Under the pieces are notes generated by a model. It searched no databases and was not told the DNA's origin. It saw only the letters and a program-made list of their open reading frames with translations. DNA of 64,000 bases from Charina bottae. Taxonomy: Eukaryota; Chordata; Lepidosauria; Squamata; Charinaidae. How positions within the stretch are numbered: position 1 is the stretch's first letter; every line of letters starts with the position of its first letter. Position numbers and translations under genes: made by a program. The DNA is taken from positions 1,364,001-1,428,000 of the forward strand of contig JALMGJ010000018.1 of NCBI GenBank assembly GCA_023362775.1. Reading direction: 5' to 3'. Of the stretch, positions 14,001 through 26,000 are shown piece after piece.

Positions 14001-17000
14001 GGGGCGAGTGCGGGAGCTCACTCCGTCACGCGGCGCTCGGGTCTCGAACCGCCGAACTTGCTATCTTCCGATCGACAAGCCTAGCGTCTTACCCGCTGAG
14101 CCATCGCGTCCCCTATGTTTAGTAGGAGAGTTTAATAGGAGAGGGAAGCTGTAGAATTAATGTGTTTACCTTCAGTTACACAATTTAATATTATTGAAAA
14201 AGGAATTTAAAATACCCTTTTTTAAAATAAGTGATTGGTCTGATTCGTTAGTGTAAGCTATCATGTAAGGATCCTTTTCAAGTGCCCACTGTACTTGCAC
14301 TGGTGATCAGAGCTGATACACCTGCTCTTGAGTCTGATAACCTCCACTCATGAGGAGGAGATTGTAATGGAAGGTGCCACTGAATTGGGGGGGTGATGTG
14401 ATGGAGCTGGGAGCTGAGGGGGTAGGGAGCACATTCCAGGCTGATAAGCCTTCGCACAGCTTGGGGAGGGGGGCGAGGAAGAGAGTTAGACTAGCACCGC
14501 CCTAGATTCCCAAGGGTATTTTTTACCTTAGCTCAGTCTAGGAACCCTGAGTCTGGCAAGATTCTGTGTATGGTAGAAACAATAAAGATACTAGAGTTGA
14601 ACTTCAACTCAGCGTTGTTTCTTCCCCAATTTCCCTGACAGAGATTGAGGTATTCTTATTAAATGACCAATAACCGGGTGCTTTGAGGACAATAGCAAAA
14701 TTTTTATTTATAGCCTTAGCTTACAGAAACTGTTTGGTGCCTTCAATGTAAGCTGCCCAGAGTCATGAATGTGAGATTGGTGGCTGTATAAATTGAACTG
14801 AATGAATGAATGAACGAACTTTATAGGGTTTCCTCCTTTTATATGTGTACTAGACAACCTGTGACCCATTGGGTCATCGTTTCAGAGATATTTCCTTACC
14901 TAAACAGAGAAACAGAATGACCAAGGGCAAAAAAGCAGTGGGAGCGCGAGCGACTTCCAGCTTCCTGCCTGCTTCCCCATTGACTTTGCTTGTGACAAAT
15001 CCATCTTCCCTCCCTCCCTCCCTCCCCACATATAATATAGGCTTGTGCTGTTTGCCCTCCCCTCACAACCCTCAGGAGAGCCCCGATGAAGCCGCCGCCT
15101 CCTCAACTGACCCGCGGAACTGCCTGCCACTTTGCTGGGGTGTGTGTGTGGAACAAAGGGAGCTGAATATCTCCTTACCAGATTCCTCAATGCCTTCAAC
15201 AATGGCAGAGCTGCTAATGTCCTGGAAAAGTTCTTAAAAATTCTAGGAGACATTCAGAGATGCATCTGCCTTGAAAGTAGCTCATGTTGAACTGTACAGC
15301 CCAGTCAAACATCAGGGGTTGACCACAGGAAATGTTTTATGACATTTTGCATTATGTCATAAAATGTTTTATGATGATTTTTATGTCATAAACTGTTTTG
15401 TAAAATTTGCCAAATTTCTGTTCCACGGGAGTCATGGGTCGCAGATTTTGGATGCATTCTGTAAATTAGCCCATTTGAGGTACCTTGGTTCGAAAATTGA
15501 CGCACCGTTTCACCCAGACACGAGAGTTTTAGTAGTGTATAGTGTCAGGATGTAGCATCCTTCCAGTATAGGGATAAGTCTATAAGAGATGGGTTTTGTA
15601 GTAGTATTTGTATTAGCAGGTATTTGTATTAGCAGACCTGTAGTAGTGTTTGGGTATGGGAAAAGTAAGATTAGTAGTCTGTGGCTTGAATCATGTCAAC
15701 TGGATTTCTATTTTCTTAGTGGAAACGTTTCACTCCTTATCCAGGACTTATCAGACTGAAGAAGCTCCTTGGATAAGGAGTGAAACGTTTCCACTAAGAA
15801 AATAGAAATCCAGTTGACATGATTCAAGCCACAGACTGTTCCACCTGGATGACTGAGAACCTTCATAGACATAAGATTAGTAGTATTTGGGTATGGGAAA
15901 AGTGAGTTTGTTGAGAGGCCTGGGCACCTTCAAGGTCAGTGTGGCTGGCTTATCAGTGCTCGTTAGCAAGGAATGTTAGAAAGGGAGTAGAGAAGGTTAG
16001 AAGGTAGTATTGTCGAAGGCTTTCACGGCCGGAGTTCGATGGCTGTTGTGGGTCTTCCGGGCTGTGTGGCCGTGTTCTACCTGGGCACAGAGATTTCGCT
16101 TCTGTCTGTGCTCCTGCCCTCTGAAGATGCTGGCCACAGATGCTGGTGAAACTTTAGGAACCACAACTTCCAGAACACGGCCACACAGCCCGGAAGACCC
16201 ACAACAGCCATCGTTAGAAGGTAGAATGGAATTTTCCTATTAGATAGGTTTAGAAATTAAGGGGGAGATTTAGCCGTGAGAAGCTGCAGAACAGAATGTA
16301 GCCTTTAGGGAGGGGTTAGAGAAGAAGGGGGATTTTATCTTAGCATTTCGCACGCTTTTCCTCAGACTGATAGTTGGCTTGGACCGAGCATCTGTATTAA
16401 TAAAGAACTCTTCTACCTCACCTGGTGGAGTGTGATTGAGAGTTTCCGATTTAATAACTGTGTATCAGTTCATCACATATAGATGTACTGTTACTTATGC
16501 TTGTATTAATGGTGTGCTGTATTTATAAATTCTGTGACTTGGTCTTGGACCACAAATAAACAAGTAATAATAGTGTAACTGTAATGTTGGTATACTGAAG
16601 TATAGAAACACTGGATTTTGTAGACAGTGTATAAATATATCTTGCACTATATCTGTGTACCTCTGTCGATATGTTAATCATGTATTATCACATTTACCAG
16701 TGAATTATATAATCAATATATTAATGTCAGCATTTTGTCAGCATATAATGCTAGCCATTATATAATACCATGGTACGGTGATAATATTTGTGCCATGTGT
16801 TTGTGTGAATGTACATGTATGAAAGATGACGTATGTGAAGCTCGTTCAAAGCAGGCCAAAAAGGCAGAAAAGTTTACTCGGGAATATTTTAGCGTATGCT
16901 GCATATGGAAAATAACAATAAGATATATGAGATATGATTCCCACATGAACTGGATGAGACATTGGCACCCTAGAAAAATACCAGGAGATTTGAAAAAACC

Positions 17001-20000
17001 CGCCAAGGTGGGATTGGCCAAGCTTCCTTTTGAAGTTTTTTTTAAAAGCTATGGGAATTATAGTCCTTTGGAGCCATCACAAAGGCTAGATAAAGTAGCT
17101 AATCATGCAAAGCCCGATAACTGTATGAATAGATGATTAAATTTGAACGTTGGGATTCTGATTCCATAATTTTCATTGTAATTTTTAACTGTCATTTCCT
17201 TAGGAACTATAGTCGTACAACCAGAACCAGTACTTAATGAAGACAAAGATGACTTTAAAGGACCTGAATTTAGGAACCGAAATACTACTAAAATAAAACC
17301 AGAATCTCAGAAGAAGCGAGGAGGTAAGTGCATCATGAATTAAGTCCAGGTCTTTGTTTAAAATGTTCCATGTTGGTCGTTACTTTGTGCATGTTGTATG
17401 TTGGTTTCCAGTTTCCCCCGAACCCTGAATAGGCAAGGTAGGTCAATAAGAATTGCTTGTATTGCTGCCTGGGCACTTGAGAGCAGGGGAGGGCAATCGG
17501 ATGCCCCGGGGATTTAAGAAGCCCACAGACTCCCTTCCTGGGGCATCAGTTGCCCTGTCCTTCACAGCTGCTAAAATCGGCCTCATCATTCCTCTCCATT
17601 CTGAGGTGGGAAGAACACATAAAAGGTAGTATAAGCATTAAGGTAATCTAACACGAAGAAAGCAAACATTCCCCAGTTCCTCCAAACTAATAAAAGTTTT
17701 TTAAAAATCCTGTCTCTGTCCACCTGCGTGCTACATCCTCTCCCATTCTGCATCATTGTCCTGCCCCTGCGGACTTCCTGTCCTAAAAAAGTTCTTCCCC
17801 CAGTCATTGTCCACCCGTTTTTAAGGGTCTTGCATACCTAGGGAATGCTGCGTTGTTTCAAGAGTTGATGAAAATGTTAATCTAGAGGTTGTGGTTATCC
17901 AGTAAAATTAATAGGCAGTGAGTCTAGGAGAGACAGAATATTCTTTTTCACAAAATAACGTGGTGGCCATATTTTGGCTTATGTTGTTTTAAAAAGACAA
18001 TGAGTTTTAAAACTCTAGTGAAATCTCATTGTGTTGAAGCTTTGCGTATCAGGTCAAGAAAAAGGTATCAAGGAAAAACTATTTTATTGGCCCATTAGTG
18101 GTTTTTTAGTGAGCTGATTGCTGTTAGGAAGTGAGTGTTGGATGACCTAGTTTTTTTGCTCCACTGTGGTAGATTTTTAATGGTGTGCCAAGTGTTTTGC
18201 ATTCAGAATAGTTGTTCCAACTTTACTGGAAGTGATCAGATACTGTTCCAACCTTTCCAAAAGTATTCTGAGGTGGAAACACTTGTGGAATGACTGGACC
18301 ATTTCTGGCAAAGCCAGACTTGACCAGTGAGGAGTTCTGCAGCTCTTCGTCCATTGTTGTCCCGTAACGTAGCTCGGTGTGGCACGTGGACACCCTGTAG
18401 TATCTGCAATTCACTTTGGTGAATTAAAAATGTTTTGTGAATTAAGACACCAGTTGTGACCCTGATGCACAGTTCCCAATGCAAATGGAAATTATGCCAA
18501 TCACCAGAATTATATGTAGGCTTGAAATTTTGATACGTAAATACTAATTAGTTTGAAAGCATGAAACAAACTGTTACTTAGAAGTTGAAGCTTTTGTTTT
18601 TGTTCAGTTTGGAATCCTCCATAAATAGCTTGTTACTCCTGTTGTCTTTATAAGCCATATAGCATTTATGTGTAAGTTTTTATATCTTTTACTCCTTTTA
18701 TTATTTATATTGTTAATTATAAATTATATTGTTGTCTAATTGGAAATGCTTATTCATTTTATGATACTGATCTACAACTGTAAAATTTTTACTGATTAAA
18801 TGTGAGTGAATCTCTTGAAGTGGAAGTTGGTAATATTTATTTATCTCATAATAATTTATTTGCTTAATAGTATTTTTCTACAAGCCTTGTAATAGCCTTC
18901 TGTAATTCAGTGTCCCCCAAATGTGCTTGGAAGCATTACACAAATTGTGCCATTAATGTGAAGCATCCCTTTTCAAAATGTAGCAGATTAAATGTGTTAA
19001 AACAGTATTTTTTATGGAAAAAATGTAGAGAGTCTAACACACTTTTTCTCTCTCTTTGGTAGAGGAAGGGCTCCATGGTATTGTCAGCTGTACAGCTTGT
19101 GGTCAGCAGGTGAATCATTTTCAAAAAGATTCTATCTACAGACATCCCACGCTGAAAGTACTTATATGTAAGGTATATATATATATATATTTTCTGTTTC
19201 TATCTCTCTCTGTGCACATGCACTCTCCTGAATGTACCCATAGGCTCAAGATACAATTTATCATTAAAAGTCCTGTCGGTGTGTGTATGTGCTCATGCAC
19301 TGATTTCTGCATTCTGCTATCTACAGAAAAGCATAGTCTCTTTAAATTTGTCTCATGAAGGTATGGATTTTGGAGTGAGACAAAAAGTGCCTTTGGGCCA
19401 AGGGAGCATGTAAGTATCAGTAGCACAGTACAGCATCTAAGGGGTTCCTGAAGTTCTTTCCACCTCTGCAGAAGAGATCTGATGCATCCAGAGAGGCAGA
19501 GAGGAACCCATGTTCCACTTTTCCCCCCAAAATGTTTTAGTCACGTTTCTCCTGTGGAAATCAGGAACATTCCTTTTATTGGCAAGGGGGGAAAGGCCAA
19601 GAACATAGTGGTTCCAGATAAATAGGCTGTAAACAAAGCAAGCCTTTCCTTCCTAATACATCTTTTCAGAACCTTCTTAGGTAATAGCTTCCTAGTCTCC
19701 CTGCAGTCTCCCTACTTTTTAAAAACCTACTCAGGCAGGAATCAACACTGTAATTGATTAAGGCGCAGGATAGACAGAACTAATGACTTGTAAAATTAGA
19801 TACCAGCCACTGATCCCTCTCCTTCCCAGATTTAAGGGAAAGCGATTCCAAGACTCTTCTGAAAAAATATGAAGTAACCAACCTAGGATACCACTTGCCA
19901 GATCACAAGGAACCTCCACAGTGATCATTAATACTGGGCCCTCTGCACTCCCACTACTAATACAGTGTCATATGGCATTGGAATGTGCAGCAGCCCCATA

Positions 20001-23000
20001 CCGAACTGCCAGTCTCAATACTGCCATGCCCACCTCTGCTGCCGGACTGCATTGGTTGCCATTGTATTTGCAAGTGCAGTTTGAGTTGCTTCTGTCTACC
20101 ATTAATGTCCTTCATGGCTGTCTTTCACAGATAATTCTAGCCCAGTTTAGATGGCTAGATAGTGTCTTCTGAACCCCCACCCCCCACGGTGCAATGGAAA
20201 GGAGCCCAAGAGTGGGTGTTTTCTGCAGGGGTTCCCTTCCTTCAGAAGGAGCAGTCCCCAAACAGAGGAACGCCTCCTATCTTATAGCATTCCAGAAAGC
20301 CTGGTTTTTCTAAAAGGCCTTGAATCATTGTGGAGTCATCAACACTGGACTGCTTTATAAAAATGCATTGTATTAAATTTCTTCTATATTGTATTATTAC
20401 ATTTGAATTACATTGTATTCATTTTCTTCTATATTGTGTTATATTTCTATTTATGTTTATACACACATACATACACTAGGCATTCTGTAATATATATATA
20501 ATACTCTATATATTAAATATACAGGGTGAACCAAAAGTCAGGCCCCATAGGCCAGTCACAATATGTTTTATTAATTTTATTTTATTTTTCAGAGAAAATG
20601 TTACTGTACAGGTAGTCCTCGTTTAGCGACCACAATGGGGACCAGCAAGTTGGTCACTAAGTGAGGCAGTTGCCAAGTGAAATATCACGTGATCGTGACT
20701 GTGCTTACAATTTTACTTCAGCTTTCCTTGGTTTACAGCATCAGAAGGGTACGACCCCAAACAGCTGGGTGAACCCAAACGGCAGGGAAGGTTTCCAGAA
20801 CTCAACTCACGAGGAAGCCCAGTAAAAGGGCAAATCTCATAGCCCTTTCCCCCCCACTCCCCTGCCCTTTGGAATGCTTACTTTGGCGCCGGGATAATTA
20901 GCAAGAAGGGAATTAATGTTTGTATTTACATTTGTTGGAGAGGGAGGGATTACAAGAGAGTAAGCAGGCACGCAATGGGGAGTACACATTGAAGGGAATG
21001 CGCTGGTGCCAGCTGTTTGCATAGCGTTCTCCGACCCCCAGCTGTTCAGGAGGCAAACAAAGGCCGAAGGTGTGAAAGTCTTGTCAGTTACAGGTAGCAG
21101 CTGTGCCTGCCAAGGTCACAGAGCTGAGCTTGTTAACTTGTGGTTAGCCCCTTTTGGGGAAGCCACTCAGGAAGAGAGAGCTTGTTTAGGCAATCTCTCC
21201 ATTTCTCTTCTTCTTCTTCCTAGCGTTTTCCTGCTATTTTCGCGGGGTCTGCTTTTCGGATCCTGAAACACCACTTTTCCTGATCATCCGCATCCTCAGG
21301 GCATAGCTCATCAATTTGCATGTCCTTATTGATGGTGTCCTGCCATCTCTGTTTTGGTTGCCCATGTGGCTGTCGGCCATCAATTTTAAGCTGGTACGCT
21401 ATTTTGGCGACAGTGGAAGGTGCCGCTCTAAGAACATGTCCATACCAACGAAGCCGGCTTTCTCTCATCTTCTCTGTAATTAATGACACGCCTAGCTGTT
21501 GTCGAATGGCATCTTTTGTGACGTGGTCGAGTAGGGAGATGCCCGATATCCAACGGAGCATACACATTTCCATAACATGGAGATGGCTCTCTACACTCTT
21601 TGTTGCTGCCCAACACTCGGTGCCATACAATGCCACAGGGCGGACAATCGTCTTACAGATCTTAGATTTGAGACGGATTGGCATCTGTTTGTCACAAAGC
21701 ACACCGGTGAGTTCTTGCCAACGCAGCCAGGCCGCATTCACCCTTGCTCGCACGTCACTGTTGATGCTGCCGTTGCCTTGGAGATGCCACCGTCGCCTTG
21801 GAGATGGGAGCCAAGATTTATTTATTTATTTATTTATGATTCAATTTGTATTTACCGCTCCATCTCCCCACAAGGGGACTCTGGGCGGTATCGGAAGGTA
21901 TCGACCTTCTTTAAGTTTTCTCCATTTATTTGGAGCGTTCTGTGGGTGGTTACGGTCTCTAGGTACTCAGTTTTCTTTATGTTCAGGCGAAGTCCAAAAT
22001 GGCTGAGATGGTTGTTCCATGCCTGTACTCACCACTGCAGTTCATTCCTAGTAGTAGAAGCAAGCATGCAAGCTTCTCCATTTGCAATCTCTCCATTTGC
22101 AAGGGGGGAAAGAAAAAAACGGACCAGGCACAGGACAGTTCAATACCGTGCTAAATGACTGTAGTGGCAAACGTGACAGAGAGAGGCTGCGATGGTCGTG
22201 AACTGTCACTGTCCGAGGCAGTCGCTAAGCGAGGTCTACCTGTATTTAGCAATGTTCAAAGGTCATGCATCAAACAAGTAAGGAAATGTTTAGAAGAGAA
22301 TGGCAACCAATCCAAACATTTAATGTAATTAATATAATAAATTGTCTATGGGATGTGAATGTTGGTGCACCCTGTATACAGTATATATGGCGGGGTGGGG
22401 GTATAAAGCACCTAGAGTCCAATTGGATTGAGGCAATGTATACATTTCATAAATAAAAGCCTGACTCAGTTTCAGCTAAGTTCTGCCTAGTGTTACAGTG
22501 AAGAAATAATATTCTGAATTACTTTGGAGTAAAACTTACGTTTTATATTGGATTGCAAGGATGAAACAAAGCAAAAGCAAAAGGAAAGGTCTCTCAGTGT
22601 CTTAGAAAGAACAAATTTGTCTGTAGGTAAATAAAAATGCTGATAAATAATATAACCCAGCAATTTAATTAAGCTTTCTGAAAAAAAAAACTTTTTTCTT
22701 GATAGACTTGCTTCAGATATTATATGAGTGATGACATCAGCCGTGATGCAGATGGAATGGATGAACAGTGTAGGTAGGTGTACAAAAGTGCCATCATTTA
22801 ATTAACTTCTGTTCAGTCTTATCAAATTTATCTGGCATTGTTTAAAGTGTTCAGAAAGTTTGCTTTATCTTCTTTTTGGGAATAATGCAACTAGTTCCTT
22901 GCTCCCTGAGGGATCTCGTCAGTGTTAAAAGTTTGTTAAAATGCCTATATGGGTTTGGTGTATTAGGTTTTCCTTGTTAGTGAAAACCTCCTCCTACAAA

Positions 23001-26000
23001 AGTTGTTAATTGAAATAGAATAAATAAATTGAAAGTTCATGTGGCAATCAAATATTCAGTTAACACATTCATCTTCCCTTTTATTCTATATGATTTAACT
23101 TGCATTTAGTCCAAACAAAATACAGAAGTAACTGGGGAACAACTGAGGGGGAAGGCTATGAGTTTTGGGGTACCAAGACAAATGCATCAGTCTCATAGTC
23201 CTAATGCTTTGAGAACAGCTCTGAATTTTCAGTCTCATGCATACTGGCAACCCCTGGGGTATCTGGATTGATGCTTAAATTTGGCTTGTTTTCCTGTAAT
23301 AGAAAACAGAGATAGTCTTATCTTTTGAAAATAATATACAGGTAGTCCTTGCTTAACAACTGGTTGCTTAACGACTGTTCAAAGTTACGACAGCCTTGGA
23401 AAGGGTGCTTTAGAGCCAGTAAAGCACCTCCGGCCATCGTGAAATGTCACGCCACCCCCTCCGGTCACACGACTGCGTTTCGGGCGCTTGGCAGCTGGCT
23501 CACATTTACAACCGGTTGCCAAACGCTCCGTGATCATGTGATCGCCATTTGCAATCTTCTCTGCAGGCTTCCCCAGAGAGTCAGTGGGGAAGCAAGCAGG
23601 GAAGGTTGCAAGCGGAGGGGACCGAACTCTTTGGAGCTCCTGGGAGGGGGCGGGGATGACTTCGTGCTGCGAAGAAGGAGGGGAAAGGCTACTTTTGGCT
23701 CTTTCCCTTCTTCGCGGCGCAAAGCCTTTGGAGCTCCTAGGAGGGGGCGGGGCCTGAGCGGAGAGGCAGCGTAGTAAGGTAAGGAGTGTGGGGTGATTCT
23801 GGGGGTGTGTGTGAAATCCTTAGATATTCCTGCTCCATGCAAGCAAGCATGAAGGATTTAGCTAAATCCTTTGTGCCTGCTTCCACGGAGCAGGAATCCT
23901 TCAGCAGGGAGCTCTTTAAACAGCCCCCAGAGACGAGAGGGAGCTGAGATCCAAGCAGGATTCTCAGCCCCTGAGCGGAGAGACAATGGCGCACGGCCTG
24001 CGCCAGGCCTCCCAGGGTCTCCCCCACCCCCCTGAGGCACCCCGCGCTCCTTGCCTGGGACTCCCATCTGCTTAACGACCCACAAGATCGCTTAACGACC
24101 GCAACCGGGAGTGCTGATATTGTGGTCATTGAGCGAAGCAATCACGTGCTGTCTCGCTTAAGGACGGCTTCGCTCAACGACTGAGATTCCGGTCCCAATT
24201 GTGGTGGTTAATTGAGGACTACCTGTAGCTGCATGTACCCCATTCCTATTGTATATTAATGAAAAACTTCTGTCATTTGTTTATGGGAGCATATTTTAAA
24301 AATGTTAAAACTTTAATTTCAGATGGTGTGCTGAAGGTGGAAACTTAATTTGCTGTGACTTTTGCCATAACGCATTCTGCAAAAAATGTATATTACGCAA
24401 TTTAGGCCGAAAGGAGCTGTCAACCATAATGGATGAAAATAATCAATGGCACTGCTATATTTGTCAACCAGAACCTTTGCTGGACTTGGTCACTGCTTGT
24501 GACAGCGTATTTGAAAATTTGGAACAATTATTACAGCAAAATAAGAAGAGAATCAGAGTCGACGGTGATAAAAGTAAAATGTATGACAATTCTCTTAAAT
24601 ATTCTTCAAAGAAAAATAGTTCCAGTTGTAATGGAGAAGAAAAGAAATTAGATCATCCGTATTCTGGTGCTCTAACTTATTCTTATAAAGCATTAATGGT
24701 GCCAAAAAAACTGCTGAAAAAAACAAAAAAGCTTGTTGAAACCACAACTAACATGAATGCTAGTTTCGTAAAGTTTTTGAAGGAGGCAACTGAAAATTCT
24801 GAAATAAACAGAACAGTACATATACGTCAGCTGAAGGCTTTTAAGTCTGTATTAAATGACATAAAAAAGGCTCATGCAGCATTGGAGGAAGGTCTGAAGC
24901 TGGAGATTCAAAATCTGGATGCTAAAATCAAACAGAAACATACCAAAGAGAAGGAAACAGAAATTAAATCGAGTAACAGTGAAGTGAAAAAAACAGAAGG
25001 AAAAGAATTCAAAGAAACTAAAATTGTATCAGAGGTCAGTGAGCCTACAGATCAGAGTGTGCCAGTAATAGAACGGACGGGAAGCAAAAAATTGAACTGT
25101 AAAGATAAAAAGTCTGGCAAAAGCGAAGAGCTTCAATATGAACCTAATAACACTGAAGCTACAGATATGGATATTGTTTCTGTTCCTTCATCTGTTCCTG
25201 AGGATATTTTTGAATCTTGTATGGATGTACAGAAAGCAGGTGAACAGAGTACTGGAAGCAGAACAGAGCATGTTGCAGTAAATGCTAGTAAATCTAAGGA
25301 TAGTAAAGGTGGGACTAAGTTGATACAGTCTCCAAAAGTTAAGAAGGAATTGGTTGTAAAATTGACTCCAGTTTCCTTGTGTTGTTCTCCTGTAAAAGCT
25401 GAGGATCCAGATGAAAAGCTGGAAAAGGGAGAGAACAAAGAAGGTGGAAAAGAAAATTGTAGTTCTGAATGTATACCAGAAAATAAAATCTCTTCACAGG
25501 TAGAAGATCATGATCTCAGAAGGTCTCCGCGAGTTAAAACCACACCGTTAAGACGTCCGACAGACATAAACACCTTAACTTCTAATTCTGAGGAAGACAG
25601 TAATGAACCGTATGGTGAAAAGTATGGCAGAAAACCCACACAGTCCAAAAGGAAGAAAGAGAAGCAGAGTTCTCCTGGTAGCGCTGCTTGCAGTCCTCAG
25701 TCTAGCAAAGGACTCCCTCTGGACCACAGTTCTGATTCTGATGAAATCCCCGCTGTTCTCCAAGAGGTAGCCATGATGAGCCATAATTCTTCAGACCCCG
25801 ATAGCAGCAGCGAAATGCCCAAGGATGCGCTAAACGCTTTAAAGAAGCGGACAGCAAAGGAGGAGAACGGAAAACGAAAAAGGAAAAGTTCTAGTTCTGG
25901 ATCAGATTTTGATGCTAAGAAAGATAAATCAAATAAAGATTTAGGTGCTGCTAAAAAGAAACGCCAGAACTGTTCAGATTCTTCTAATAACGATTCTGAG

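Larger units (their letters stand above)
15543..16477 (+). mobile_element. Solo LTR carrying two palindromic Penelope-type insertions
   Basis: Begins TGTCAGGATG and ends CAGTTCATCACA; 5-bp duplication TATAG at 15538-15542 and 16478-16482. AATAAAGAACTC near 16400 fits an LTR poly(A) signal. About 535 bp remain after subtracting the two inserts at 15678 and 16008. No viral genes present. Confidence 0.8.
20609..22242. mobile_element. Tigger-like non-autonomous element interrupted by a LINE
   Basis: Starts CAGGTAGTCCTCGTTTAGCG, ends CTAAGCGAGGTCTACCTG, TA on both sides (20607-20608, 22243-22244). About 740 bp of its own sequence with the LINE of 21205-22083 inside. Confidence 0.85.
20522..22374. 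mobile_element. Mariner-like MITE, host of two further insertions
   Basis: Ends CAGGGTGAACCAA and, inverted, CAGGGTGCACCAA (12 of 13), flanked by TA (20520-20521 and 22375-22376). Only about 220 bp belong to it; the rest is the Tigger-like element 20609-22242. No transposase frame. Confidence 0.7.

Noticed and set aside
16735..17136. 133-residue plus-strand frame as a small gene
   Set aside because: No domain, repeat-like end, directly before the acceptor of ATRX exon 6 in AT-rich intron.
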